Below are positions 33,446-41,495 of a DNA stretch of 53,309 nucleotides, one piece after another. Made by a program: the position numbers and the translations under genes. This DNA comes from a virus: the IMG/VR virus record IMGVR_UViG_3300032331_003728, positions 1 through 53,309 of that record; one strand, given 5' to 3'. The stretch's first letter is position 1; each line of letters opens with the position of its first letter. A model generated the notes under the pieces. That model did no database searches. It was not told where the DNA came from and was given only the letters and a program-made list of their open reading frames with translations.

Positions 33446-34318
33446 ATGAATCGAGAATCTAAGTTCAACGACGTAGAGCCAAAACATCTTGGTGGTGGAG
33501 TGGTTGTTTTCAGCGGAGCTGTTTCCTTTGACAACGAATGGGCAATCTCGTTCTCTGAAAAACAGGTTTCAAAAGAACGCGCCCAGATGTACGAAGAAGC
33601 CGTCGACCCAGAGACGGGTGGACCTGCGTTTATAAACAAGAGTGGATATTACTTTGATGCAGATGGCATGAATCAGATGCCTCGCCGTGGCTCCCAGATA
33701 CACATGGATGCTGATAAGGATGTAAGAGAATTCTTGGAGTTTATCGAAAAATCAAAAGACTCATATCTCCTTAAGTATTTCTATCTTTTCCCTTTGGCTT
33801 ACAAGAACGTTTGGTGGAAGGTGAAGGGTCATTTAGTTTCGTATTCTGTTAAAAATGGTGGAAAATTCCTAGGGCCACACTCAGACACGAGTGCTGACTA
33901 CGCCTATGGGTTCCCTCACCCGCACGACCAATTGGCTACAAGAAACACAATCTCATGCATTGTCTATCTTAATGATGACTTTGAGGGCGGGCACCATTAC
34001 TTCAATTATCTTGATATTGACTACAAGCCTTCTGCTGGTGACATCTTGATGTTTCCGTCAAATTACATGGCGGCTCACGAAGTAAAGGAAACAACCGGCG
34101 GGAGCAGGTACACATATCTGGGTTGGTATTCTCACGGCACGCCAAACGAAGCTGTAAACGAGCATATAGTTGACCCTGTTGAGAACCCGGAACTCGCGAG
34201 GACGGCAACAAACGTTTATATGCCAACGCTTCGTTCGGACTTTGCTGAATATCTGAACAAAGTGGACCCAGGAAGAACTTCATTTGGTCATAGCCTTGTT
34301 GAAAGTATGCACTCATGA
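33446..34318 (+). CDS. 2OG-Fe(II) oxygenase, long LGGG subfamily (no. 9)
   Basis: A 290-residue oxygenase. The N-terminus EPKHLGGGVVVFSGAVSFD matches nos. 8, 10 and 11. The core has H145, D147 (GPHSDTSAD), VYLNDDFEGGHHYFNYLDID, H211 (AAHEVKET) and R221 (SRYTYLGW). The C-terminal extension (PTLRSDFAEYLNKVDPGR) is helical. A Trp-Trp-Lys segment (NVWWKVKGHLVSYS) just before the core is shared by the subfamily (WWK, KWR or WWR). There is no visible Shine-Dalgarno sequence, and its promoter region must overlap the 33104 gene. Confidence 0.9.
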   Translation: MNRESKFNDVEPKHLGGGVVVFSGAVSFDNEWAISFSEKQVSKERAQMYEEAVDPETGGPAFINKSGYYFDADGMNQMPRRGSQIHMDADKDVREFLEFIEKSKDSYLLKYFYLFPLAYKNVWWKVKGHLVSYSVKNGGKFLGPHSDTSADYAYGFPHPHDQLATRNTISCIVYLNDDFEGGHHYFNYLDIDYKPSAGDILMFPSNYMAAHEVKETTGGSRYTYLGWYSHGTPNEAVNEHIVDPVENPELARTATNVYMPTLRSDFAEYLNKVDPGRTSFGHSLVESMHS

Positions 34319-35049
34319 TTGTCAAGCATCTCGGCAATGGAATTATGTTGTTTGATGACGTAGTTGACACATCTGATTTTGAAGCATACCTAGAAAGAAT
34401 TTATGCTGAAAATCTAGATGCAACGCACGGCGTCAATGTTGAGTCATTAACCAATGATGGTGGTTACGCGGTTGAGCGCGGATATGTATCAGAAATGCCA
34501 ACTAGGTTTAATGAACTTTCCCACGGCTCTGAATTTACAAAAAAAATAACCGGTTTGATTAATGATGGCATTTATAGGTGCCTAGTTGAATACTGTCGTT
34601 CTTTCCCGATAGCAATTGGATGTATCAAGTGGAGAACAGCTGGTCAGATTGCTTCATATTCAGTTGGTCAGACAATCGGACCACATAGCGATTGTGCTTT
34701 ACCATACGATAAGGAAGGGAATGTTGTGAACACCTTCCCGCTCCACAACACTCTTACTGGTTCAATGGCCCTCAATGAGGAATACGAGGGCGGAAATATA
34801 AGATTCAGGCCTTGGGGCATAACAGTACGCCCAAAAATTGGTTCAGTATTAATTTACCCTTCGTCATTTATGGGTTGCCATGAAGTTGAACCGGTTATGT
34901 CGGGGGTAAGAAATTCTTATCTGCAGTGGTTTTGTCAAGGGGATGCAAAGATGGAGATTTGGGAAGAAAACAAGCTAAATAGTCTTGCAGTAGATGTTCA
35001 GCACTCCGGGCAGGGTTATGTCCACGTTGGTATCGTAGAAAACACCTAG
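34315..35049 (+). CDS. 2OG-Fe(II) oxygenase, LGGG subfamily, compact (no. 10)
   Basis: A 244-residue oxygenase, shorter at both ends than nos. 8, 9 and 11. It begins VKHLGNGIMLFDDVVDTS. H124 and D126 (GPHSDCALP), MALNEEYEGGNIRF, H189 (GCHEVEPV) and R199 (GVRNSYLQW) complete the site. NEEYEGG replaces NDDYEGG, a mild change. Its ATG overlaps the stop of no. 9 and its end overlaps the convergent no. 11 gene by four bases, leaving no space for a terminator. Confidence 0.87.
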   Translation: MIVKHLGNGIMLFDDVVDTSDFEAYLERIYAENLDATHGVNVESLTNDGGYAVERGYVSEMPTRFNELSHGSEFTKKITGLINDGIYRCLVEYCRSFPIAIGCIKWRTAGQIASYSVGQTIGPHSDCALPYDKEGNVVNTFPLHNTLTGSMALNEEYEGGNIRFRPWGITVRPKIGSVLIYPSSFMGCHEVEPVMSGVRNSYLQWFCQGDAKMEIWEENKLNSLAVDVQHSGQGYVHVGIVENT

Positions 35050-36116
35050 TACAAGCTGCTGTGCTCCTTGCCGCGTTGCTCGTTATCGTATACAACCCGG
35101 GAATGTGAGTAAGCCTTCTTTAGGCCGTTTTCGCCCTCAAGCGTTCTGTTTTGATAAACCGGATTTGCTTTGAACATTCCGTTTGCGTCTTTTGCTGAAT
35201 CACCATTCCCCATGAATTCAGTTTTTAGGCAGTAGTACCTGTAGTCATCGTATAGATTGTCGATGAAGTGTGGCCTGCACCAGCCATCGTTGTCTTCAGG
35301 TTCAGAAATGTTTATTCCCACCTCGTCATGGCTGCTTCCCTGACTAAAGAATTCGAGGTACCCGTATCGGACACCTTTCTTAACAGGCTCAACACCGTGA
35401 GTGGCCATAAAGTTTGCTGGGAAAATGACCACATCACCAGTCTTTGGAACATTCTTTATTCCTAGGTATGGGAATATAAGCTCTCCTCCGGTGTAGTTTT
35501 CTCCATCCAGCTCTGATTCGTCCTCTACGCAGTCATTGAGATAAAGCATTACTGCTAGAACTTGACGCATTTGTATTTGTCCGCGTGGTACAAAACGTTC
35601 TCCACCTGTTGCTCTGTAGTTTGAATCGTTGTCATTATGTATACCCAGGAATGCACCTTCGTCGTAGCGCATGACGTGACCCTTGGTTCTCCACCAAATT
35701 GTTCCTAGCACCATTGGGAATATGTCGATGTATCTAAGGAGGCACTTATAGATGGAATCTTCCCAGTATCTAAAGACTTCTATCATTTCTGGATCAGTTC
35801 CTGAGTTGACAACTTCTAGCAGCCTGACCGGAACCATCTTCACCTGCTCGGGGGAAAACTTGTTTCCATCTTCGTTTATTGCATAGTCATTGCCCTCTTC
35901 ATCTTTGGCCCATGTCCAACGTTGTTCATGCGCAGATTTTGAGTTCTTGTCTATGTATGGGAGAAGCATGCCTTTATCAACGTCTATTGCTGATGGGAAG
36001 CGAATTACCCCTCCGCCTAAATCCTCAAACTTCATATTAAAGATTTCGGATATTGTTTCGTCATTCCTGACGTCTGGGGTGGTCCCATAGAACCTGCTGT
36101 CAGTGTTCTTATCCAT
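35046..36116 (-). CDS. 2OG-Fe(II) oxygenase, long LGGG subfamily (no. 11)
   Basis: A 356-residue oxygenase, the longest in the window. It has FEDLGGGVIRFPSAIDVD near residue 30. The core has H160, D162 (GIHNDNDSN), MLYLNDCVEDES with a TGGELIFPYLGI strand, H240 (ATHGVEPV) and R250 (GVRYGYLEF). The insertion between LYLNDC and GGE is shared with no. 8, so these two are closest. The C-terminal 100 residues (from EDNDGWCRPHF) are hydrophilic. It is transcribed leftward with no. 12, two bases downstream of it. Confidence 0.9.
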   Translation of the reverse strand: MDKNTDSRFYGTTPDVRNDETISEIFNMKFEDLGGGVIRFPSAIDVDKGMLLPYIDKNSKSAHEQRWTWAKDEEGNDYAINEDGNKFSPEQVKMVPVRLLEVVNSGTDPEMIEVFRYWEDSIYKCLLRYIDIFPMVLGTIWWRTKGHVMRYDEGAFLGIHNDNDSNYRATGGERFVPRGQIQMRQVLAVMLYLNDCVEDESELDGENYTGGELIFPYLGIKNVPKTGDVVIFPANFMATHGVEPVKKGVRYGYLEFFSQGSSHDEVGINISEPEDNDGWCRPHFIDNLYDDYRYYCLKTEFMGNGDSAKDANGMFKANPVYQNRTLEGENGLKKAYSHSRVVYDNEQRGKEHSSLY

Positions 36117-36118
36117 GA

Positions 36119-36703
36119 CTACTCTCTCCAGAATTGAATCAAACTATATCTAGCACCAGCTGTAACTTCCGTGACTCCATGGTAGTTCAGGTCGGCGTTA
36201 AATATCAATGCCTGTCCTGCCATGAGCTTAACATCAATATCAATGTTTGGTTCATCCATTGTTCCGGTTAGGTAGAACTGTGTATGCCCACCCTCATATT
36301 CACCATTTAGGCACAGAATAGAAGAGTGAAGAATATTCCCTATACCGTAATCTCCATTGATTGCACCCCCGTCAGTATGTGCTTCATGAGATTGACCTTG
36401 TACTTGACTTTTAATCGTACAACTCTCATTTGGAAATACGGGAATTTTAAGTCCTATTCCTGTGTTTATAAAGTATTGATAAGTTAATCGTTTGTAAATT
36501 GCTTGTAAAATTGTTGCAAGTCTAATTCCACCAACATTTGCCGAATCGCTTATGGAGTATGTTGTAAACTGATTTTTTACAGCATCCCCATTTGGTTTTT
36601 TTGTTTCGAGTAGCATAACTGTTTTCATTATTCTCGCTGCAAGACGCTTGCTAATTAGGTCAACAATATAAATTTCTTCGCCTAACTTTTCAAGGGTTTT
36701 CAT
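36119..36703 (-). CDS. 2OG-Fe(II) oxygenase (no. 12)
   Basis: A 194-residue protein from the ATG at 36703 (MKTLEKLGEEIYIVDLI). A longer reading to 36949 would overlap the divergent oxygenase and adds an unlikely hydrophobic leader. The triad is H109, D111 (HEAHTDGGA) and H175 (NYHGVTEV), with R185 (GARYSLIQF) for 2-oxoglutarate. LCLNGEYEGGHTQFYL replaces the usual NDDYEGGE. It is AT-rich compared with its neighbours. It is the upstream member of a two-gene leftward unit with no. 11. Confidence 0.82.
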   Translation of the reverse strand: MKTLEKLGEEIYIVDLISKRLAARIMKTVMLLETKKPNGDAVKNQFTTYSISDSANVGGIRLATILQAIYKRLTYQYFINTGIGLKIPVFPNESCTIKSQVQGQSHEAHTDGGAINGDYGIGNILHSSILCLNGEYEGGHTQFYLTGTMDEPNIDIDVKLMAGQALIFNADLNYHGVTEVTAGARYSLIQFWRE

Positions 36704-36817
36704 AATTTTTGTGTGTCTTCCTGCGTGCTTGTAGATAATACAATAACCTGTTAGTTGTAGCTTGGGTCGTATTTGGTCAATTGATATTAAAATTAATAAG
36801 AAAAGAGACATGTAAAG
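36704..36817. promoter_or_regulatory. Divergent AT-rich spacer between oxygenases 12 and 13
   Basis: A 114-base gap between head-to-head genes, so it should contain both promoters. On the minus strand a TTGACC hexamer (complement of 36776-36781) could be a -35, but no good -10 is 16-18 bases away. On the plus strand an AT-rich stretch (about 36782-36801) precedes the gene. No strong inverted repeat is visible. The promoter assignment is by position. Confidence 0.35.
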
Positions 36818-37699
36818 ATGGATTTTGAATACGAAGAAATTTATGACTTTATATTTGTCTATAAAAATTTGCTTCCTAATCACGAAGAAATATATCGTTC
36901 TCTCAGGGAAAGCAAAGAAAGAAACTCTGATAAAAACTTTTATAGACAATGGACGCCCTGGTATACATTCGGCTTAATGGCATTAGTTCAGGATGATAAT
37001 GGAGAACCAGAGATTTCAAACTTTGAAAGACAGTGTTACCGCGAAACAACACATGCCATCCATGCGGCAATGCGGCACTACCAGGGAGTGAACGGAATAT
37101 CAGACCCAAACACTGGTAACGAGCTACCACTTCTCACAATGCCTGGTCCATGTACGTACAAAGAACATTCATCTGACGGCAATAGTGATGACCCAAAAGC
37201 CATGAGCTACCACGTTGATTTCATTCCGGAAACAGTGAATTTCCCAGGAGAAAAGTTCATGATTACATCATGCACCTACCCAAATGATGACTACGAGGGC
37301 GGCGAAATAGAGTTTTGGGCTGACGGTAAGGCAATAATGTACAAGCCAAAAGCTGGCGAAATACTCGTTTTCCCTTCCGGTAACCCATTATTCCCCGGAG
37401 ACGGTCGACCATACTTTCACTCGGTATGCGCAACAGGCAGTGGTGAAAAATATCTATTTAGAGCATTTGGCAAATACGAGGACCCAGTCACACCAGAGTG
37501 GAAATCTGGTGTTGAAAAACACGGTGAAGAACAATGGAAAGAAATGGTTTGCGGAAATGATAAAAATGCAAAAGATGTTTATTCAAAAGCCGGACCTGCA
37601 TTGATGATGTTTGATAAAGGCGTTCCTTCTATTTCACAAGAGCTATTCAAGGCATATAACAGCAATATGGCCGGCGAATACAAAGTCAGGGGTGCGTGA
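36818..37699 (+). CDS. 2OG-Fe(II) oxygenase, YKNLLP subfamily (no. 13)
   Basis: A 293-residue oxygenase. The N-terminus FIFVYKNLLPNHEEIY is shared with no. 15 (NIFVYKNLLPDSSYLY). The core has H132, D134 (MSYHVDFIP), a GEKFMITSCTYPNDDYEGGE block, VFPSGNPLFPGDGRPYFHSV with H201, and K211 (GEKYLFRAF). The ~25-residue loop between HxD and the NDDYEGGE strand (VNFPGEKFMIT) and the Pro/Gly loop before H201 set this pair apart from other groups. It ends one base into the FkbM methyltransferase start. Confidence 0.88.
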   Translation: MDFEYEEIYDFIFVYKNLLPNHEEIYRSLRESKERNSDKNFYRQWTPWYTFGLMALVQDDNGEPEISNFERQCYRETTHAIHAAMRHYQGVNGISDPNTGNELPLLTMPGPCTYKEHSSDGNSDDPKAMSYHVDFIPETVNFPGEKFMITSCTYPNDDYEGGEIEFWADGKAIMYKPKAGEILVFPSGNPLFPGDGRPYFHSVCATGSGEKYLFRAFGKYEDPVTPEWKSGVEKHGEEQWKEMVCGNDKNAKDVYSKAGPALMMFDKGVPSISQELFKAYNSNMAGEYKVRGA

Positions 37700-38277
37700 T
37701 GAGCAAATATTCAGGAGTAAGCCATCAGGAAAGATTTGCTTTAGAAATGAACGGGTACAAAACAGATGGATTTTACGTTGAACTTGGTGCATTCCACTCA
37801 AAAGAAGGTAGCAACACATATCATCTTGAAAAAGATTTTGGTTGGTCTGGTGTTTCGTTTGAAATAGTTGAAGAAAGAAAACAAGAGTTCATCAAAAACC
37901 GAAAGAACCCATGTTTCGGCGATGCACTGCAGTTTGACTATTTGTCTTATTTCAATGATAATTTTTTTCCAAAGCAAATTGATTACTTGCAGGTTGATAT
38001 TGATGCTGGCTATGACCACCACATAAAACCGCTTACACCATTCACAACGCTTCATGGATTAATCACCCTGCCGTTGACTCAATACAGGTTCAATGTGATT
38101 GTTTTTGAGCATGATGTGAACATGTATTGGAGAATGAAATCAACCAGAGATGCCCAGAGGGAGATTCTTGACAGCCTTGGATATACATTGATTTGGCAAG
38201 AGGGTCACGAGGACTGGTGGATTGACTGCGGCGCAATTGACCACCAGCTTGCTCGAAAATACTTTCACGAAAACTGA
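37699..38277 (+). CDS. FkbM-like SAM-dependent methyltransferase
   Basis: A 192-residue protein. I use the ATG at 37699 (TGATG junction); a GTG one codon upstream is possible. DGFYVELGAFHSKEGSNTYH then LEKDFGWSGVSFEIVEER is the FkbM-type SAM-binding pattern, with an acidic residue after the second strand. IDYLQVDIDAG near residue 95 matches the family's VD(I/V)(D/E)G block. FkbM enzymes O-methylate sugars or polyketides. Next to oxygenases, a role in methylating a hydroxyl or sugar on a virion protein is possible but not shown. Confidence 0.72.
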   Translation: MSKYSGVSHQERFALEMNGYKTDGFYVELGAFHSKEGSNTYHLEKDFGWSGVSFEIVEERKQEFIKNRKNPCFGDALQFDYLSYFNDNFFPKQIDYLQVDIDAGYDHHIKPLTPFTTLHGLITLPLTQYRFNVIVFEHDVNMYWRMKSTRDAQREILDSLGYTLIWQEGHEDWWIDCGAIDHQLARKYFHEN

Positions 38278-38281
38278 TTAG

Positions 38282-38914
38282 ATGTTTGACACATTAATAA
38301 GGACCGATTTCGTCAATAAAGAAACATTACTAAAACTGAAAAAGTACTGCGATGTGTCAGAGTTTTACGTAAACGAGTCATACGGTGGTCTGCCTATTGA
38401 CTCTTTTCGTGAATCAGATGGGATAACGGACAAACACATTAAAGAACTCGGTCTCCCAGCGGTCCCAAGCGAGGTTTTGCGCTCCCACCGTCAATCGGAC
38501 ATGAGCGAGGAAATAAGAACAATTGCAGATGAAATTAACAAATTGTGCGATGAGTTGATTCTTGAAAAGTATGGCAAGAATATGGCATTCATGCAAGGTG
38601 GAGATTTTGTCAGATATGGAGTTGGACAGTCACTTCCATACCACCAAGACTGGACATTGTCTGAGTGGGTAATAAAACATAATCTTCCAGTTGTACACCT
38701 TTCTTCAGTGCTCTATTTCAACGATAACTACAGCGGCGGAGAATTGCTTTTCTCATCAAAAAAACTTAATAACTATAGTCATGACGTTATGTCCATCAAA
38801 CCGACAGCAGGGACAATCGTGTTCTTTGATGCACTTCAATGGCATGCCTCATCACCGGTTCAAAGTGGATTCAAGTACGCAAGCACAAACTTCTACACCT
38901 TGCAAAACGTGTAG
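38282..38914 (+). CDS. 2OG-Fe(II) oxygenase, P4H type (no. 14)
   Basis: A 210-residue oxygenase. The triad is H121, D123 (LPYHQDWTL) and H188 (LQWHASSPV), with K198 (GFKYAST). The strand motif is VLYFNDNYSGGELLFSSKKL. Its FMQGGDFVRYGVGQSLPYHQD lead-in is typical of P4H-like enzymes. It sits immediately before the diiron oxygenase gene, with a 21-base gap, and after the methyltransferase. Confidence 0.87.
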   Translation: MFDTLIRTDFVNKETLLKLKKYCDVSEFYVNESYGGLPIDSFRESDGITDKHIKELGLPAVPSEVLRSHRQSDMSEEIRTIADEINKLCDELILEKYGKNMAFMQGGDFVRYGVGQSLPYHQDWTLSEWVIKHNLPVVHLSSVLYFNDNYSGGELLFSSKKLNNYSHDVMSIKPTAGTIVFFDALQWHASSPVQSGFKYASTNFYTLQNV

Positions 38915-38935
38915 GGCTGTTACCATTGTTAGACC

Positions 38936-40045
38936 ATGACAGTCACCAGAGAAACATACAAAGAGTTCATTGACAGGGTGAGCTATGGCGATCTTAATTC
39001 AATAATCAGCGCACCAGATACGGATTTTGAAGCAGTTGACCACATAGTCAAGAACGATAGTGATGTGATATTCACCTGGGACTACACATTGGTTAGACCT
39101 CAGCTCCGCAAGCTTTATGAAAAAGCCAAGAACAATCAATGGAATGGTGAAACTGCACTTGACTGGTCAATAGGAGTAGACGTAGAGCGTTCAGTGATGG
39201 AGGACTATGCCAACTTTGGATCAACTCGTGAAATGTCTGTGTACGAGGGAAGCCCAATAGAACACTGGGGCGATAAGGAGTGGCTTGAGTTTGGCGTCAA
39301 CAGTCGTCGTTGGCTGATCTCGCAGTTTATACACGGAGAACAAGCTGCGCTTATGTGCTCGGCAAAACTAACCCAGACATGTCCTTGGTACGACGGAAAA
39401 CTTTATGCCTCTACGCAAGTAATAGATGAAGCTAGGCACGTAGAAGTATTTGCTAAATACGGCAACGAAAAACTTGGTGGAACATTGCCTTTCAACTGGC
39501 ACATTCAGAGCCTTGTCGACGACACCATTGCGGACAATCGCTGGGACATGACCTATCTTGGAATGCAGATAATGGTCGAAGGCTTGGGTCTTGCGTCCAT
39601 GGCCTACATGCGCGAGTTAACAAGCGAACCGCTACTGAAACAACTACTCAGAAACGTAATGACAGACGAAGCGCGTCACATATCTTTCGGGATTATCTCG
39701 CTTAAGGAAATCTATGCGGAAATGAGCGACTCGGAAATTATGGAGCGTCAGCAATTTGCCTATGAGGCCAGTATAAAGCTTGGAGAACGCATGCTCCAAC
39801 AAGAGGTTTACGAAAAGATGGGCGTTAAGACAAAAGACATTGCTCCGTACCTGATGAAAGATCCAGCACAAGCATGGATTAGAAAGATGCTGTCCGCAAA
39901 AATAGTCCCAAACCTAAGCAAGCTTGGTTTACTGGATAGGAATAATGGATGGATGAGACGCAAGTTTGAAGAAATGGGAACAATAGAGTTTGAAACACTT
40001 GGTGAATCAGATGAGGAATTTGCAGAGTTCATACACAGTTACTAA
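38936..40045 (+). CDS. Ferritin-like diiron oxygenase
   Basis: A 369-residue helical protein with a full dinuclear iron site. E135 (HGEQAALM), E165 and H168 (IDEARHVEVF), E215 (IMVEGLGLA), and E245 and H248 (TDEARHISFG) form two E...ExxH pairs. This fits the ferritin-like superfamily, close in pattern to AurF-type N-oxygenases and related diiron oxygenases rather than to ribonucleotide reductase, whose radical Tyr and C-terminus I do not see. It would add a second type of O2-dependent chemistry to the cluster. The substrate is unknown. There is no Shine-Dalgarno sequence before the ATG. Confidence 0.8.
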   Translation: MTVTRETYKEFIDRVSYGDLNSIISAPDTDFEAVDHIVKNDSDVIFTWDYTLVRPQLRKLYEKAKNNQWNGETALDWSIGVDVERSVMEDYANFGSTREMSVYEGSPIEHWGDKEWLEFGVNSRRWLISQFIHGEQAALMCSAKLTQTCPWYDGKLYASTQVIDEARHVEVFAKYGNEKLGGTLPFNWHIQSLVDDTIADNRWDMTYLGMQIMVEGLGLASMAYMRELTSEPLLKQLLRNVMTDEARHISFGIISLKEIYAEMSDSEIMERQQFAYEASIKLGERMLQQEVYEKMGVKTKDIAPYLMKDPAQAWIRKMLSAKIVPNLSKLGLLDRNNGWMRRKFEEMGTIEFETLGESDEEFAEFIHSY

Positions 40046-40048
40046 ACA

Positions 40049-40717
40049 ATGATGAAAACTCCAGATGACTACTCAATAAACATGGCCTATTCGTATGCCA
40101 ATAGCAAGGATCTGTCTACTTATTACAACGACTCAGCAAGGGATTACGATGAGTTTGTTGATTCTGTCGGGTACGTACTTCCCCGATTAGTTGCTGAAAA
40201 GGCAGTTCAATATCTAAAGCATTCAGACAGCATTATTGATATTGGTTGCGGAACCGGGATATTGGGCGTTGAGTTGAATCTACTTATGGATGGTCTAATG
40301 ATTCACGGCATAGATCTTTCTTGGGAAATGATTGTCGTAGCATACGAGAAGAAAAAATTAAATGGAAGTATGTACTATGAAAAACTTTACCAAGCAGATA
40401 TAAATGATAAATCAAGTATGCCGGAAAATAAATACGATTTCATGGTTAGCTCGGGGACATTTACAACTGGACACCTAGACGGTAAACATTTGTTAAAGAT
40501 ATTTAGTGTGATGAAAGAAAATTCTTTTGCCGTTTTTAGTGTAAAGAGCGATCACTTTAAAGAATCAAATTTTATAAATGACTTAGAAGACTTGAAAAAT
40601 AATCAATTGATTAAAATTTTGGAAATATCAGAGGTTGATTCGTATGAAAATGATCAATACTCAGCTATGTCTAAGATTGTAGTTTTACAGATACAATCTT
40701 ACAAAGACAAGTTATGA
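40049..40717 (+). CDS. Class I SAM-dependent methyltransferase
   Basis: A 222-residue methyltransferase. Motif I is IIDIGCGTGILGVEL near residue 67, followed by HGIDLSWEMIVVA (post-I acidic residue) and KYDFMVSSGTFTTGHLDG (motif II region). It is of the Methyltransf_25/UbiE-like type that acts on small molecules. Codon use is AT-rich. It starts three bases after the diiron gene, so they may act together, and ends one base before a convergent gene. Confidence 0.78.
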   Translation: MMKTPDDYSINMAYSYANSKDLSTYYNDSARDYDEFVDSVGYVLPRLVAEKAVQYLKHSDSIIDIGCGTGILGVELNLLMDGLMIHGIDLSWEMIVVAYEKKKLNGSMYYEKLYQADINDKSSMPENKYDFMVSSGTFTTGHLDGKHLLKIFSVMKENSFAVFSVKSDHFKESNFINDLEDLKNNQLIKILEISEVDSYENDQYSAMSKIVVLQIQSYKDKL

Positions 40718-40718
40718 T

Positions 40719-40997
40719 TTACCATTTGCCAAGAGGACATGTTGCTGTTTCTAGTTTTACCTTTAACTTCATAAAACAACCGCATTCTTTACACTGATGT
40801 GTGAGTTTAAGCAAACTTGGGCATACTTCACATATTTCCAATCTTGCATTTGAAGATTCATCATCTATATAGTTTGCCTTGTTGAGCATGTCCGTAGGTC
40901 TTACTGGAGCGCCGTTTAAAAGTTCTGTTGCTCTTTTTTTCTTATACTCTTCCCATGGGGTCACGGTATTATTTCCTTTGGTTTTCCTATTGTTCAA
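40719..40997 (-). CDS. Small zinc-ribbon-like protein (DUF6171-like)
   Basis: A 92-residue protein with TPWEEYKKKRATELLNG, then LEICEVCPSLLKLTHQCKEC, then GCFMKLKVKLETATCPLGKW. CxxC...CxxCxC...C would bind zinc. The whole order (PWEEYKKK...CPSL/F...QCKxCGCFM...CPLGKW) matches a small protein that I recall as widespread in T4-like cyanophages. Its function is unknown. It overlaps the end of the GNAT gene by 11 bases. Confidence 0.65.
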   Translation of the reverse strand: MNNRKTKGNNTVTPWEEYKKKRATELLNGAPVRPTDMLNKANYIDDESSNARLEICEVCPSLLKLTHQCKECGCFMKLKVKLETATCPLGKW

Positions 40998-41436
40998 ATG
41001 TGTTTTTTACAAACTTATTAACCCAATTGGCTGAAGCCAAAGTCAACTGAAGGTCTTTAACTTGATTCACGTAGTCATATCCCGAACCAAAATCTTTAAG
41101 TGATTCATTTATAACCATTGTTGCAATTCCTTGCCTTTGGTAATCTGGGTGAACATCAAGGATGAAAGGTTTTGGTTGTCCATCCTGTATGTAGTAAATG
41201 TATACACAATTAAGCGCGCCATCTTCGCCCCTGTAGACATACTCGGTTGAGTCAACTGGTTCATCATGACCAAAAAATCGTGCATAACGAATCTGTCCGT
41301 TTGTTTTGGTAATGCCTGGAGGGCCAAACTCCCCGAATTTTTTCTCGTGATTGCTCCATGCTCTAAAAAAGTTTTCCTCTAATGGCACAAAGTCAGATAC
41401 CAAATCAGTCCAAGTATTGATGTTTGCATCAGTCAT
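40987..41436 (-). CDS. GNAT-family acetyltransferase (paralogue of 13261-13725)
   Basis: A 149-residue protein. FILDVHPDYQRQGIATMVIN is the GNAT motif A region with Q-R-Q-G-I-A at the acetyl-CoA loop. The preceding strand is DGALNCVYIYYIQDGQPKP. The last 14 residues (ANWVNKFVKNTFEQ) parallel the 13261 protein. Both lie downstream of a fibre + FN3 gene pair on their own strand. The likely substrate class is a virion protein or a sugar; this is inferred from repeated context. Confidence 0.65.
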   Translation of the reverse strand: MTDANINTWTDLVSDFVPLEENFFRAWSNHEKKFGEFGPPGITKTNGQIRYARFFGHDEPVDSTEYVYRGEDGALNCVYIYYIQDGQPKPFILDVHPDYQRQGIATMVINESLKDFGSGYDYVNQVKDLQLTLASANWVNKFVKNTFEQ

Positions 41437-41495
41437 TTATAAAATTTATCCTTTTGATTTTGTTCGCTCTGTATATCTTATACACATGATAATCA
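41437..41495 (-). promoter_or_regulatory. Spacer with two small inverted repeats
   Basis: Between two minus-strand genes. GTATA-TCT-TATAC at 41471-41483 and ATGAT-A-ATCAT at 41486-41496 are perfect but short. The first could form a weak hairpin after the FN3 gene. An AAGGA ribosome-binding site precedes the GNAT start on the minus strand. Confidence 0.35.

Noticed and set aside
36704-36949. Longer start (36949) for oxygenase no. 12
   Set aside because: It would overlap the divergent oxygenase no. 13 by 132 bases and add a hydrophobic leader unlike the family; the ATG at 36703 gives a normal-length domain.
24876-38914. TET/JBP-type DNA base-hydroxylation system
   Set aside because: The oxygenases have P4H-like NDDYEGGE signatures and sit with fibre genes; no DNA methyltransferase or base-glucosyltransferase signature is seen nearby.
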